From contig JAIQFY010000008.1 of assembly GCA_020072965.1 (NCBI GenBank), positions 124,001 through 188,000 on the forward strand: a DNA stretch of 64,000 bases, written 5' to 3'. Shown piece by piece: positions 53,202-63,315 of the stretch. The notes under the pieces are model-generated. The model was given only the letters and a program-made list of their open reading frames with translations, had not been told where the DNA came from and did not search any database. This stretch comes from Terriglobia bacterium. Its GTDB lineage: Bacteria; Acidobacteriota; Terriglobia; JAIQFV01. How positions within the stretch are numbered: the first letter of the stretch is position 1; every line of letters starts with the position of its first letter. The position numbers and the translations under genes were made by a program.

Positions 53202-55850
53202 TTATCTTGTTATCAGCCGATTCTTCGGGGTTAAGGCGTGATCGCCTGTGAAAGAAAGCATCGATTGTGCGGTGGTGGCTCCATTCAAGAAAATGAATTC
53301 CGTCTGGAAATCTCCCCCCGCGGTCACTTGCGGAAAAAGCAGGGTGGTGGGGGCCACCGTCGTTAGGTCGGCTACAGGAAATGTTGTGATGGAGCTGTCA
53401 AAAGCGCGCAAGGTTAGGGCGACGAAGGGGGATGACGAAGCGACGTCGAGAACTCCTTTGAACCCGTCGGTCAGACCGGAAATCAATTGTCCCGCGAACG
53501 CCGAAAGATGGCCGTTCCCTTTGAGAGTCATCTGCACAGGTCCTCCCCCAGCCACGGTGACGCCGTCTCTTTGATAAGGGGTGAGAGTCACGCTCAATAC
53601 AGAGCCTGTCGGGTTCGCCAAGGCCAGTCCCGTGTCGTACCTGAACCGTTTATCAACGTAAATGCGGGCATGAGTCGTAGGAGAAGAAGAAGGAATTCCG
53701 GATTCAGTGGCCAAGGCCCCGAACCTGGTGTAATAACCAAAAATCCCAGCACCGACGGGAGTTTGCGAATTGAGATCCGCGGTCAGTTGAAGGGAGCCGG
53801 CATTGACCTTGTCCGGCGAGCCGTCCGTTTGGAACACGAAAACCCCGTTTGCTGGAATGCTGTAAGTGGAAGTGGAACTGAGACCTCCGTTTATCTGTCT
53901 CACATTCATCAAGGCGCCGTTATCGTCGAAGAACCTCATTGTCCCGCCTTCCGGTGTGCCAGTGGTATTGAGAAGCACAATCGTCGTCTTCCAGCCTCCT
54001 CCGTCCACAACCTGAGAGAAGAACAGATTTCTCGACGCGTTCGGCCTAGTCAGATCGGCGATCGGGGTACTGGTAATCAGGGATTTGCCACCGCTGGTGG
54101 AAGAGGTCATTCGCAAGGCCAAGACGGAGATTACGTGATCGCTCTGAATGTCCAGCGACCCAAAGCCGATGGTCGTTGCAAAATTCGCGGGAAGATCGAA
54201 GTCGGGGGCAAGGTCTTTCAGTTGATCGATGAACTTGGCGATATGGGCTGCGGAGGGCAGGGTAGCGTGGCCGGTGGTAATGATCGAGCCATCGGCGCCG
54301 CGCAACGTCAGCGTGAGACCCGCGGCCGAGGAGGACGGATTCACCAACGCGATTCCTGTATCTATGTTAAAGGTCCCTGGCGGATTGCCGCCCGACGGGA
54401 CATTCGAACGAAAGTCTACAAAAATTCGCGACTCGGTGCTCGGTGGGGAGACCGGCACTCCAACGCCGTTAAAGATGGCGTCATTCTGCACTCCCGTGAT
54501 GACCGCAGTTCCGAAAACGTCAGCACCGCCAAACAGCGAGGTGCCGGTAATGGCAGCGGTGGCATACCCCACCCGCAATCCGCCGAGACCTCCATTGGTG
54601 ACAACGCTGTTTGCGCCACCTCCTGGAATGGCGAATCCGATTTGAGTGTTGTCCGCCGGATTCGGAGAGCAGATATTGGTTAGCAAAGAGAGATCATCGG
54701 AGAGGTTGTTGACGACAACCGCGTCGAGTCGACCGTCATGATTGATATCCCCGACGGCAGCGGCACGGGAGCCGGACCCAACGCCGTAGTTCACGCTGGA
54801 GGTGAAGGTTCCATCGCCATTGCCGAACAGAACGGACAAAACATTGCTGAAATTCTGTGAGATCACTAAATCGATCTTCCCATCTTGATTGAAGTCTGCC
54901 GCATTCAATGAAACCGGCAAACCAGACACCTCGACGTCCTTCGGGGCCAGAAAGGTGCCATCGCCTTTACCCACCAAAATGGAGACACTGGAAGAAAGGT
55001 AATTCGCCACAGCCAGATCCGGCAATCCGTCGCTGTTGAAGTCTGCTGCCAGGACAGATGACGGGACCTTCCCCGCGCTGTAGGCAACCGGGGATTGAAA
55101 AGTTCCATCGCCGTTTCCTAACAGGACGGAGAGGTTTCCGTCGTTGCCTCCGGAGGGAGTGGGGGCGGATTCCAGAGCCACTGCCAGGCCCAGATTCCCA
55201 TCGCCGTTGAAGTCGGCAGCGGTGATGAAAAACGGCTGCAGTCCGATCGGGATACTACGGGGGGAGCCCAGGGTGCCATCCCCGCGACCCAGCAGGATTG
55301 ACACTTGATCGGCGCCATAGTTCATATTCGTGACCGCCACGTCGAGCTTCCCGTCTCGATTGAAATCTCCCAATGTCAAGGCGAAGGGAGCTATCCCAGC
55401 GGGAAAATTCGCAGCGGGCCCGAACGTGCCATTGCCACGTCCCAGCAGAATCGAAATTGTCCCCGCGAATGTGTTGTTGAAATTGGCGACCGCGGCGTCC
55501 GGTACTCCGTCGCCATTGAAGTCGCCAATGGCAACGGAATTGGGCGTAATTCCCACGGCGTAGACGGCGGCCGGTTGAAACGTACCGTCGCCATTCCCCA
55601 GGTAAACTGAAATGGAATCTGCCGTGAAGTTGGATACGACCAGATCCAGCTTTCCGTCGGAATTGAAGTCACCAATCGCCACTGAACTTGGGCTTGTTCC
55701 GGCATCCATCGTCGGTCCTGAAAAAATTGGAGCGGCGCAAACAGCGGCTGCAAGAGCTCCGCTTCCGCAACCGATCAAGATCAACGCGACGGGAAGATGA
55801 ATGATGAAGAAAACAGCCCATGGGCCAATGGAAGGAATTCGATGATTCAT
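53202..55850 (-). CDS. Exported FG-GAP/VCBS repeat protein with C-terminal repeated domains
   Basis: 882 residues. The N-terminal hydrophobic segment (about 12-38) has a lipobox-like LIGC28, but cleavage at AAVCAAP is also plausible, so it may be a lipoprotein or secreted. Seven FG-GAP repeats with calcium-binding DFNxDGxxD signatures (DFNSDGKLDL, DFNGDGVPDA, DFNRDGKLDV, DFNGDGNLGL, DFNSDGLPDL, DFNQDGKIDL, DINHDGRLDA) occupy about 45-395, a probable beta-propeller. The C-terminal half holds about three related beta domains with TGIALVNP/TGLALANP cores, a feature I know from acidobacterial surface proteins. Likely role: surface adhesion or ligand binding. It is monocistronic. Confidence 0.9.
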   Translation of the reverse strand: MNHRIPSIGPWAVFFIIHLPVALILIGCGSGALAAAVCAAPIFSGPTMDAGTSPSSVAIGDFNSDGKLDLVVSNFTADSISVYLGNGDGTFQPAAVYAVGITPNSVAIGDFNGDGVPDAAVANFNNTFAGTISILLGRGNGTFGPAANFPAGIAPFALTLGDFNRDGKLDVAVTNMNYGADQVSILLGRGDGTLGSPRSIPIGLQPFFITAADFNGDGNLGLAVALESAPTPSGGNDGNLSVLLGNGDGTFQSPVAYSAGKVPSSVLAADFNSDGLPDLAVANYLSSSVSILVGKGDGTFLAPKDVEVSGLPVSLNAADFNQDGKIDLVISQNFSNVLSVLFGNGDGTFTSSVNYGVGSGSRAAAVGDINHDGRLDAVVVNNLSDDLSLLTNICSPNPADNTQIGFAIPGGGANSVVTNGGLGGLRVGYATAAITGTSLFGGADVFGTAVITGVQNDAIFNGVGVPVSPPSTESRIFVDFRSNVPSGGNPPGTFNIDTGIALVNPSSSAAGLTLTLRGADGSIITTGHATLPSAAHIAKFIDQLKDLAPDFDLPANFATTIGFGSLDIQSDHVISVLALRMTSSTSGGKSLITSTPIADLTRPNASRNLFFSQVVDGGGWKTTIVLLNTTGTPEGGTMRFFDDNGALMNVRQINGGLSSTSTYSIPANGVFVFQTDGSPDKVNAGSLQLTADLNSQTPVGAGIFGYYTRFGALATESGIPSSSPTTHARIYVDKRFRYDTGLALANPTGSVLSVTLTPYQRDGVTVAGGGPVQMTLKGNGHLSAFAGQLISGLTDGFKGVLDVASSSPFVALTLRAFDSSITTFPVADLTTVAPTTLLFPQVTAGGDFQTEFIFLNGATTAQSMLSFTGDHALTPKNRLITR

Positions 55851-56418
55851 GTTTTTCTCTTTCTGAAAGGGGGTCGCGCGCCTCGCACTCGCAAGTTACG
55901 AAGGTTCTATGAACCTGGCGCCATACATTCGTAAATCCTAACGGCTCTACCAACTCGGCGCCGGTCCCTATTTCCCTTATCTCTAAGAGTTGGGGAGGGG
56001 GCTTTGGTTGGAAATCACTGCCGGACAAGCGATTTCATGTCCTTTCGCTTTGCCCAGTTCACTAACCTTTCTAGACGGGAACTCCCATTTCACCTCCCCA
56101 CTAACTCTCAAAATACACCCATCGAGGGGTTCCAGTGCACTTTTTTTTGGTCGGTCCGGCGGCTCGGGACAGAATCCAATCTGCTACCGACGTACCCTGA
56201 TCCCATGCATCCGTTGTGTCAGACGACTCTCTGTCAAGAGTAGCCGATAATACTGGGCGCGCTTCACCAACCCAGTTTGTAAGAAAGTGCTTCAGAACGG
56301 AAATCCGGGATGAGTTCCAATGAAGTGCGCACGAAGAGGGCAAATCCGATTCGAAACATGCCACTCTGTGCAATAATCACAGCTTAGCTTGGTTTCAGAG
56401 CGACTTTGTAGAAGACAA
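55851..56418. other. Intergenic region, no supported gene
   Basis: About 570 nt between the divergent FG-GAP and acetyltransferase genes. Overlapping short frames on both strands lack starts and family character. No repeat was recognised. Confidence 0.45.
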
Positions 56419-56991
56419 ATGCATTCCATACATCTGCTCGAATTGAATGGAAAGAGGGTCAGGATTCGCCCTCCACGGCTGGAGGACCGAAGAGAATTCA
56501 CTTCTCTTGTCCGATCCAGTCGCCACTTTCTTAAGCGGTGGGCTTCGCCACCGGTTGATGCGCACCGATTCGCGGAATACCTGGCACGGAATCGCAGGGA
56601 CGATTTTGTGGCCTTTCTGATCTGTGCCCGAAGGGATGAGGGGATCCTGGGGGCGGCAGACCTCAGCCAGATCTTTCACCGAAACTTTCAGAGCGCCTAT
56701 TTGGGCTATTGGATCGGCGCGCCGTTTGCCAGGGAAGGCTACATGCGAGAAGGCCTTGAGCTCGTGCTTTACACTGCCTTCAGGACACACCATCTCCACC
56801 GTGTCGAAGCGAACGTTCAGCCGGAGAACACGTCGTCTCAAGCCTTGTTGGTGCGGCTGGGCTTTCGTCTCGAGGGCTATTCGCCGCGTTATCTGAAAAT
56901 AGGAGGACGCTGGCGGGATCACGAGCGCTGGGCGTTGCTTCGCGAGGAGTGGGTGGATGGCCAGCGAAGATCGAAAGACGCCGGTCATTGA
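56419..56991 (+). CDS. GNAT family N-acetyltransferase, RimJ-like
   Basis: About 190 residues from ATG 56419; the frame opens ten codons earlier at a TTG. RimJ/RimL pattern: LNGKRVRIRPPRLEDRREFT, then AYLGYWIGAPFAREGYMREG ... VLYTAFRTHHLHRVEANVQP and NTSSQALLVRLGFRLEGYSPRYL, with a C-terminal WRDHERWALL. RimJ acetylates the N-terminus of ribosomal protein S5; homologues modify other protein N-termini or small amines. Acetyl-CoA contact in FAREGYM replaces the more usual QxxG/A. It converges on the RND operon with a hairpin at 57046-57064 between. Confidence 0.92.
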   Translation: MHSIHLLELNGKRVRIRPPRLEDRREFTSLVRSSRHFLKRWASPPVDAHRFAEYLARNRRDDFVAFLICARRDEGILGAADLSQIFHRNFQSAYLGYWIGAPFAREGYMREGLELVLYTAFRTHHLHRVEANVQPENTSSQALLVRLGFRLEGYSPRYLKIGGRWRDHERWALLREEWVDGQRRSKDAGH

Positions 56992-57045
56992 AGGCATGGA
57001 AATAGAAAGTGATTAGGCCCCCAGGGCTGAGAGACTGTAGAAAAC

Positions 57046-57064
57046 CGCAGGCGGGACGCCTGCG
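57046..57064. terminator. Hairpin between converging genes (CGCAGGCG-GGA-CGCCTGCG)
   Basis: Perfect 8-bp stem with 3-nt loop, centrally placed in the 117-nt gap between the GNAT gene and the RND permease gene. No T-run on either side. It may terminate both transcripts or be an instance of a dispersed palindromic repeat. Confidence 0.65.
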
Positions 57065-57108
57065 CTCCAAGGGTGTTTGCTCTGGAATTTCTGGGGAAGC
57101 GCGGGAGT

Positions 57109-60100
57109 CTATTCGGAAACCAGCCCTGGGGTGGCGCGGCGCAATCGCAGGCGTTGTACCCTTGTCTGAAGCCGGTCCATGTAGAGGTAAACCACCGGGG
57201 TAGTGAAGAGCGTCAACATCTGGCTCAGTAGGAGGCCTCCGACGATGGTGATACCCAGTGGACGGCGAAGTTCAGCACCGGTACCGCCTCCCACGGCCAG
57301 CGGCAACGCGCCCAGCAGGGCCGCCATGGTCGTCATCATGATGGGGCGGAAGCGGAGAAGACAAGCCTGATAGATCGCCTCTGTCGGGGATTTTCCCCCC
57401 ATGCGTTCCTCCTGAATGGCAAAGTCAATCATGAGGATGGCATTTTTCTTCACGATGCCGATCAACAGGATAATCCCGATGAGCGCCATCACATTGAGGT
57501 CGGTATGAAAGAGAAAGATCGCCAGCAGCGCCCCCACACCCGCCGAGGGCAGCGTTGAAAGAATCGTAATGGGGTGGATATAGCTTTCGTATAAGACCCC
57601 CAGCACAATATAAACGGCCGCGAGCGCCGTAAGAATTAAAATGGGCTGCGAGGAGAGCGAGTCCTGGAAGGCCTGCGCAGTGCCCTGGAAATTGGCGTGT
57701 ACATTGGCCGGCAATCGGATCTCCCGCTCCGCTTCCTTCACGTCGCGCACGGCGTCACCCAGTGAGGCGCCCGGGGCCAGGTTAAACGACAACGTGATAG
57801 CAGGGAAGATCCCCTGATGGTTCACGGAGAGGGAGCTATAAGAAGTCTCATAGTGGGCGAACGCGCTGAGAGGGACCAGGCTCCCTGTCTTTGAAGCCAC
57901 GTAGATGAACTTCAGTGCCTCTGGATTCCTCTGGAATTCCGGAGCCACCTCCAGCACCACATGGTACTGATTCAGGCCCTTATAAATATTGGACACCTGC
58001 CGCTGGCCAAAGGCGTCACCCAAAGCAGCGTCAATTGCATTCATGGAGACACCGAGCCGGGAGGCCGTATCCCGGTCCACGACAAGCTTGGTCTCAAGCC
58101 CGTGATTCTGCGAGTCACTGTTCGAATCCCTTAGTTCAGGGATTTTCTTCAGGCGTTCTAACATGATGGGCGCCCAGTAATTCAAGTCCTGCAGAGTATC
58201 GGCCTGCAGGGTGTACTGGAATTGCGAATTGCCCCCCCGACCTCCTACATTCACGTCCTGGACCGCCTGAAGATAAAGCGTAGCACCCGGGATGTGCCCC
58301 AACTTGGCGCGCAGTCGGGCGATGACCTGGTCGGCGCTCAGCTTGCGCTCCGCGATGGGTTTAAGCTGAATAAACATGCGCGCTGTATTCCCGCTGCTGG
58401 TCGAGGCAGTGACCGTGTCAACCGCCGCATCATTCAGAACGATTTTGGCGAAGGCCATCATTTTGTCGGTGATGGCCGAAAAAGAGATGTCCTGGTCGGC
58501 CACGATACTTCCCGTCAATCGTCCGGTGTCCTGCTGCGGGAAAAAACCCTTGGGCACAATGATGAAGAGGTAGATGCTGATACAAGCGGTCAGGACAGTC
58601 AAGGCTAACACCACCGGTTGATTCCGCAAAACCCACCTTAAGCCAATATGGTAGGTGTCATAGAGCCAGTTGAAGCCTCTTTCGGCGATGTGGTAAGCCA
58701 GGCCATGTTCGCGCTTTTCGTGGCGCAGAAAGCGCGCACATAACATCGGAGTGGTCGTCAGGGACACCAGCAACGAAACGGTAATGGCCACACTCAGCGT
58801 CACTGCAAACTCTCTGAACAGCCGCCCCACAATGCCACCCATCAAAAGGATGGGGATGAACACCGCGATAAGCGAAGTGCTCATCGAGATCACGGTAAAC
58901 CCTATTTCGCGGGCGCCCTGCAACGTCGCTTGCATCGGCTGCATGCCCGCCTCGAGATGCCTGGCGATGTTCTCAATAACCACGATGGCGTCGTCCACCA
59001 CAAACCCCGTGGAAATCGTCAGGGCCATCAAAGACAAGTTATCGACGCTGTACCCCAGCAGGTACATGACCCCGAACGTGCCCACCAGCGAGAGTGGAAC
59101 GGCGATGCTGGGAATCGCCGTGGCCCAGGGATTGCGCAAGAAGGCAAACACCACCAAGACCACCAGCACAATGGAGAGCATCAAGGTGAGTTCGATATCC
59201 TTGATGGAAGCCCGGATGGTGGTGGTGCGATCAAGAATCACCCCGAGGTGGATGGATGGTGAGATCGAGTTTTGCAGAAGCGGCAGGAGCCCGAGGATGC
59301 GATCTACCGTTTCAATCATGTTGGCGCCGGGCTGGCGGAAGATGGGCATGATCACGCTCGGTTTACCATTGGACACACCGGCATTGCGGGTGTTCTCCAC
59401 GGAGTCCGTTACCGAGGCAATCTGATCCAAACGGACGGGCGCGCCGTTTTTCCAGGACACGATGAGCGGCCGGTACTCCCTCGCCTTGAACAACTGATCG
59501 GTGGTGTTGATTTGCCAGGACTCGTCCTGATTCGAAAGGTGGCCCTTGGGGCGGTTTGCATTGGCCGTGAAGAGGACGGAGCGGACCTGGTCCAGGCTGA
59601 TTCCGTAAGCGTTCAGCTGGTTGGGATTCACATCCACCCGTACCGCCGGCCGCGCCCCCCCCCACACAAAAACCTGGCCCACCCCCTCCACCTGGGAAAG
59701 CTTCTGGGACAGAATGGAGTCGGCGGCATCGTACACCTCGCCGCGGGAGATGTTTTCGGAGGAGAGTCCCAGCAAAAGGATCGGGGCGTCGGCAGGGTTG
59801 ACCTTGCGGTACCACGGCTGCCCGGGGAGATCGGCCGGAAGCTGGCCGCGGGCTGCATTGATAGCGGCCTGGACATCACGGGCGGCCGCGTTAATATCGC
59901 GGTTCAGATCAAATTGGAGCGTCACGTTGGTGGAACCCAGTGAGCTTGAGGAGGTCATCTGGGTCACAGCGGCGATGCGGCCGAACTGCCGCTCGAGTGG
60001 CGTGGCCACGGCCGACGCCATTGTTTCCGGGCTGGCTCCGGGCAGGCCGGCGTTCACCGAAATCGTGGGAAAATCCACCTGCGGCAGCGGGGCGACCGGC

Positions 60101-60207
60101 AGAAAGCGAAACGCCACGGCTCCCGCCATCAAGATCGCCAGCGTGAGAAGCGACGTCGCGACGGGGCGGCGAATGAAGGGCGCCGAGATGTTCGACGAGA
60201 TATTCAA
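57109..60207 (-). CDS. RND multidrug efflux permease (MdtC-like)
   Basis: 1032 residues, typical HAE1-type length. Twelve membrane helices in the 1+5+1+5 layout. The N-terminus [20 protein letters not shown] and PLPQVDFPTISV are MdtBC signatures. TM4 has [14 protein letters not shown] with the proton-relay Asp pair, and TM10/11 carry [20 protein letters not shown]. It is the third gene of a minus-strand operon (adaptor, RND, RND), three bases after the preceding RND gene. The pair should form a heteromeric pump like MdtB2C. Both members keep the Asp pair. Substrates may include bile salts, novobiocin-like drugs or detergents (family knowledge). Confidence 0.93.
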   Translation of the reverse strand: MNISSNISAPFIRRPVATSLLTLAILMAGAVAFRFLPVAPLPQVDFPTISVNAGLPGASPETMASAVATPLERQFGRIAAVTQMTSSSSLGSTNVTLQFDLNRDINAAARDVQAAINAARGQLPADLPGQPWYRKVNPADAPILLLGLSSENISRGEVYDAADSILSQKLSQVEGVGQVFVWGGARPAVRVDVNPNQLNAYGISLDQVRSVLFTANANRPKGHLSNQDESWQINTTDQLFKAREYRPLIVSWKNGAPVRLDQIASVTDSVENTRNAGVSNGKPSVIMPIFRQPGANMIETVDRILGLLPLLQNSISPSIHLGVILDRTTTIRASIKDIELTLMLSIVLVVLVVFAFLRNPWATAIPSIAVPLSLVGTFGVMYLLGYSVDNLSLMALTISTGFVVDDAIVVIENIARHLEAGMQPMQATLQGAREIGFTVISMSTSLIAVFIPILLMGGIVGRLFREFAVTLSVAITVSLLVSLTTTPMLCARFLRHEKREHGLAYHIAERGFNWLYDTYHIGLRWVLRNQPVVLALTVLTACISIYLFIIVPKGFFPQQDTGRLTGSIVADQDISFSAITDKMMAFAKIVLNDAAVDTVTASTSSGNTARMFIQLKPIAERKLSADQVIARLRAKLGHIPGATLYLQAVQDVNVGGRGGNSQFQYTLQADTLQDLNYWAPIMLERLKKIPELRDSNSDSQNHGLETKLVVDRDTASRLGVSMNAIDAALGDAFGQRQVSNIYKGLNQYHVVLEVAPEFQRNPEALKFIYVASKTGSLVPLSAFAHYETSYSSLSVNHQGIFPAITLSFNLAPGASLGDAVRDVKEAEREIRLPANVHANFQGTAQAFQDSLSSQPILILTALAAVYIVLGVLYESYIHPITILSTLPSAGVGALLAIFLFHTDLNVMALIGIILLIGIVKKNAILMIDFAIQEERMGGKSPTEAIYQACLLRFRPIMMTTMAALLGALPLAVGGGTGAELRRPLGITIVGGLLLSQMLTLFTTPVVYLYMDRLQTRVQRLRLRRATPGLVSE

Positions 60208-60210
60208 CGC

Positions 60211-63200
60211 CTATTCTCCCGCCGGCTCCACCAGGGGATTGCCGATTTGCAAGTGGATCCTCCGGGCCAACCAGTCAAAAGCCAGGTAGATCACCGGGGT
60301 TGTATAAAGAGTCAGCAATTGGCTGAGCAGCAACCCGCCCACAATGGTGATGCCAAGGGGCCGGCGCAGCTCGGAACCAACACCTGAACCGAGGGCCAGC
60401 GGCAAACCGCCGAGCAGCGCCGCCATGGTCGTCATCATGATGGGGCGGAAACGCAAGAGGCACGCTTCATAAATGGCATCCAGCGGCGGTTTGCCTTCCT
60501 TGCGCTCCGCTTCGAGGGCGAAGTCAATCATCATGATGGCGTTTTTCTTCACGATGCCGATCAGCAGAATCATGCCAATCAGGGCGATGACGCTGAACTC
60601 CGTCTTGCACAACAGGAGTGCGAGAATGGCGCCGACGCCGGCCGATGGGAGCGTTGAAAGAATCGTGATGGGATGAATGTAGCTCTCGTAAAGTATGCCC
60701 AACACGATGTAGACAACAATGATGGCGGCCAGGATCAGGAGGGGCTCATTGGCGAGGGAAGCCCGGAAGGCGGCGGCCGTACCCTGAAAATTCGTCTGAA
60801 TGCTCGGCGGCATGCCCAGCTCCTGCTTGGCGTCGTCAATGGTGCTGACCGCTTGCCCAAGCGAAGTGCCGGGCGCCAGGTTAAACGACAACGTCACTAC
60901 CGGGAACTGCCCCTGATGGTTGATGGCCAGGGCAGTCGTGGAGGGCACAAATCGCGTGAAGGAGCTCAGCGGGATTTGTTGGCCCGTCGTCGAATGCACA
61001 TAGATATCCTTGAGCGAGTTCGGGTCTTTCTGAAACTCGGGTGCCACTTCCAGCACCACGTGGTACTGGTTGAGCTGGGTAAATATGGTGGAGACCTGCC
61101 GTTGACCAAAGGCATCGTAGAGCGTGTCGTCGACTGTCTGCGGGAGGATGCCCAGCCGGGAGGCCGTGTCGCGGTCAATCTCCAGGGTAGCGAGCAAGCC
61201 CAGATTTTGCTGGTCACTGGCGACATCGCGCAGTTCGGGAATTTTCTGCATTCTGTCGATCACGCGCGGCGTCCAATAGGCGAGCTCCTTGGGGTCGACA
61301 TCCTCCAGGCTGTATTGGAACTGTGTGCGGCTCACCCGGTCCTCCACGGTGAGATCCTGCACCGGCTGCATAAACAGCGTGATCCCGCCGACCTTCTGAA
61401 GGGCCGGCTGCAGGCGACGGATGACCTCCGAGGCGGAGAGGTGACGATTCTCAAGCGGCTTCAGGTTGATCTGAATCCGGCCACTGTTGATGGTCGTGTT
61501 CGCGCCGTCAATCCCAATGAACGAGGAGAGGCTTTCGACCGCGGGATCCCGCAGGATGACGCGCGCCAACGCCTCTTGCCGCTGGGACATCGCCGTGAAA
61601 GAGACATTCTGTGGCGCATCGGAGACGCCAAGGATGACTCCGGTGTCTTGCACCGGAAAAAAGCCCTTGGGAACAAACACGTACAGGAGGATGGTCAAAA
61701 CCAGCGTGGCCGCCGTAACGACCAAAGTCGTTCCGCGATATCGGAGGACAAATTGCAGCGTGCGCCCGTAAAAAGCAATGGTCGACTCAAACCACTCTTC
61801 CGACTTCCGGTAAAACCAGCTCTGCTTGTTTTTCTCCTCGTTCTTCAGCAGCTTCGCGCACATCATGGGAGTGAGCGTCAAGGACACGACCGCGGACACC
61901 AGGATCGTCACGGCCAGCGTCACGGCAAATTCACGGAACAGCCGGCCCACAATATCGCCCATGAAGAGCAGGGGGATCAATACTGCAATCAATGAAACCG
62001 TCAGTGAAACAATGGTGAACCCGATCTGTTCCGCGCCTTTGAGGGCAGCCTGAAGCGGCGACTCTCCCGCTTCGATGAAGCGGCTGATGTTTTCAATCAT
62101 GACGATGGCGTCATCGACCACGAAGCCGGTGGAGATGGTCAGCGCCATCAGGGTGAGGTTGTTCAGGCTGTAACCGAGCAGGTACATCACCCCGAACGTC
62201 CCGACAATGGACAGGGGCACAGCGATGCTCGGGATGACGGTGGCGGAAACACTGCGCAGAAACAGGAAAATGACCATCACGACCAGCGCCACAGTCAGCA
62301 TGAGTGAGAACTGCACATCCGCCACCGAGGCACGGATCGTCGTCGTCCGATCGGTCAGGGCGGTGACCTTCACGGAGGCGGGCAGGGAAGCCTGCAAAAC
62401 GGGGAGGAGCTTCTTCACGCGGTCGACCACGCCGATGATGTTTGCGCCCGGCTGACGCTGGATGTTGAGAATAACGGCGGGGTTGTCATTGGCCCAGGCG
62501 GCCTGGTTGAGGTTCTCAACCCCATCGACGACCGAAGCCACATCGCTCAGCCGGACGGGAGCGCCGTTGTGAAAGGCGACAATCAGGGGCCGGTAATCAT
62601 TGCCCGACGTGAGTTGATCGTTGGCATCGATCGTGTAAGCCTGCTGAGGGCCATCAAAATTCCCTTTCGCCTGGTCCACATTGGCCTGGCCCAGCGAGAC
62701 GCGAAGGTCTTCCAAGCTCAATCCGTAAGAGGCGAGCGCCGTTGGATTCGCCTTAATCCGTACGGCCGGACGTTGGCCCCCGCTGATACTGACGAGCCCG
62801 ACACCGGGAAGCTGCGATATCTTCTGTGCCAGCGTCGTGTCTGCCAGATCTTCCACCTTCGAGAGCGGCAGTGAATCGGAGGTGAGCGCCAGCGTCAGAA
62901 TGGGTGCGTCGGCGGGATTGATCTTGGAATAGATTGGTGGATTGGGCAGGTCGCGGGGCAAGAGTTGGGAGGCCGCATTGATCGCGGCTTGGACTTCCTG
63001 TTCGGCTACGTCGATATTGAGGTCGAGCACGAATTGCAACGTGATGATTGAGCTCCCGAACGAGCTCGTAGAGGTCATCTGGTTCAAGCCGGGGATCTGC
63101 CCAAACTGTCGCTCCAGAGGAGAGGTGACCGACGACGCCATCACATCCGGACTGGCCCCGGGATAGAATGTCAGCACTTGAATGGTGGGGTAGTCGACCT

Positions 63201-63315
63201 GCGGCAGTGCCGAGACCGGCAGTTGCCTGTAAGCCACAAACCCCGCCAGCAGAATCCCTACCATCAACAGGCTGGTGGCCACGGGCCGTAAGATGAATGG
63301 CCTGGATGGACTCAT
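60211..63315 (-). CDS. RND multidrug efflux permease (MdtB-like)
   Basis: 1034 residues. Its first codons overlap the end of the adaptor gene (ATGA at 63312-63315), showing coupling. Signatures as in Mdt[21 protein letters not shown], then [15 protein letters not shown]4 [14 protein letters not shown] with the Asp pair, [20 protein letters not shown] and the [20 protein letters not shown] segment near the C-terminus. It shares long identical stretches with the next RND gene (VVDDAIV, LAPGxSLGxAV, [24 protein letters not shown]), so the two are likely an old duplication. Works with the adaptor at 63312 and an outer-membrane channel not in the window. Confidence 0.93.
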   Translation of the reverse strand: MSPSRPFILRPVATSLLMVGILLAGFVAYRQLPVSALPQVDYPTIQVLTFYPGASPDVMASSVTSPLERQFGQIPGLNQMTSTSSFGSSIITLQFVLDLNIDVAEQEVQAAINAASQLLPRDLPNPPIYSKINPADAPILTLALTSDSLPLSKVEDLADTTLAQKISQLPGVGLVSISGGQRPAVRIKANPTALASYGLSLEDLRVSLGQANVDQAKGNFDGPQQAYTIDANDQLTSGNDYRPLIVAFHNGAPVRLSDVASVVDGVENLNQAAWANDNPAVILNIQRQPGANIIGVVDRVKKLLPVLQASLPASVKVTALTDRTTTIRASVADVQFSLMLTVALVVMVIFLFLRSVSATVIPSIAVPLSIVGTFGVMYLLGYSLNNLTLMALTISTGFVVDDAIVMIENISRFIEAGESPLQAALKGAEQIGFTIVSLTVSLIAVLIPLLFMGDIVGRLFREFAVTLAVTILVSAVVSLTLTPMMCAKLLKNEEKNKQSWFYRKSEEWFESTIAFYGRTLQFVLRYRGTTLVVTAATLVLTILLYVFVPKGFFPVQDTGVILGVSDAPQNVSFTAMSQRQEALARVILRDPAVESLSSFIGIDGANTTINSGRIQINLKPLENRHLSASEVIRRLQPALQKVGGITLFMQPVQDLTVEDRVSRTQFQYSLEDVDPKELAYWTPRVIDRMQKIPELRDVASDQQNLGLLATLEIDRDTASRLGILPQTVDDTLYDAFGQRQVSTIFTQLNQYHVVLEVAPEFQKDPNSLKDIYVHSTTGQQIPLSSFTRFVPSTTALAINHQGQFPVVTLSFNLAPGTSLGQAVSTIDDAKQELGMPPSIQTNFQGTAAAFRASLANEPLLILAAIIVVYIVLGILYESYIHPITILSTLPSAGVGAILALLLCKTEFSVIALIGMILLIGIVKKNAIMMIDFALEAERKEGKPPLDAIYEACLLRFRPIMMTTMAALLGGLPLALGSGVGSELRRPLGITIVGGLLLSQLLTLYTTPVIYLAFDWLARRIHLQIGNPLVEPAGE

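Noticed and set aside
53487-54683. 398-codon plus-strand frame over the FG-GAP protein
   Set aside because: Antisense to a protein with regular repeats; the long frame is explained by repeat composition.
60673-61995. 440-codon plus-strand frame over the MdtB-like pump
   Set aside because: Antisense to conserved RND sequence; very His/Arg/Asp-rich and without family features.
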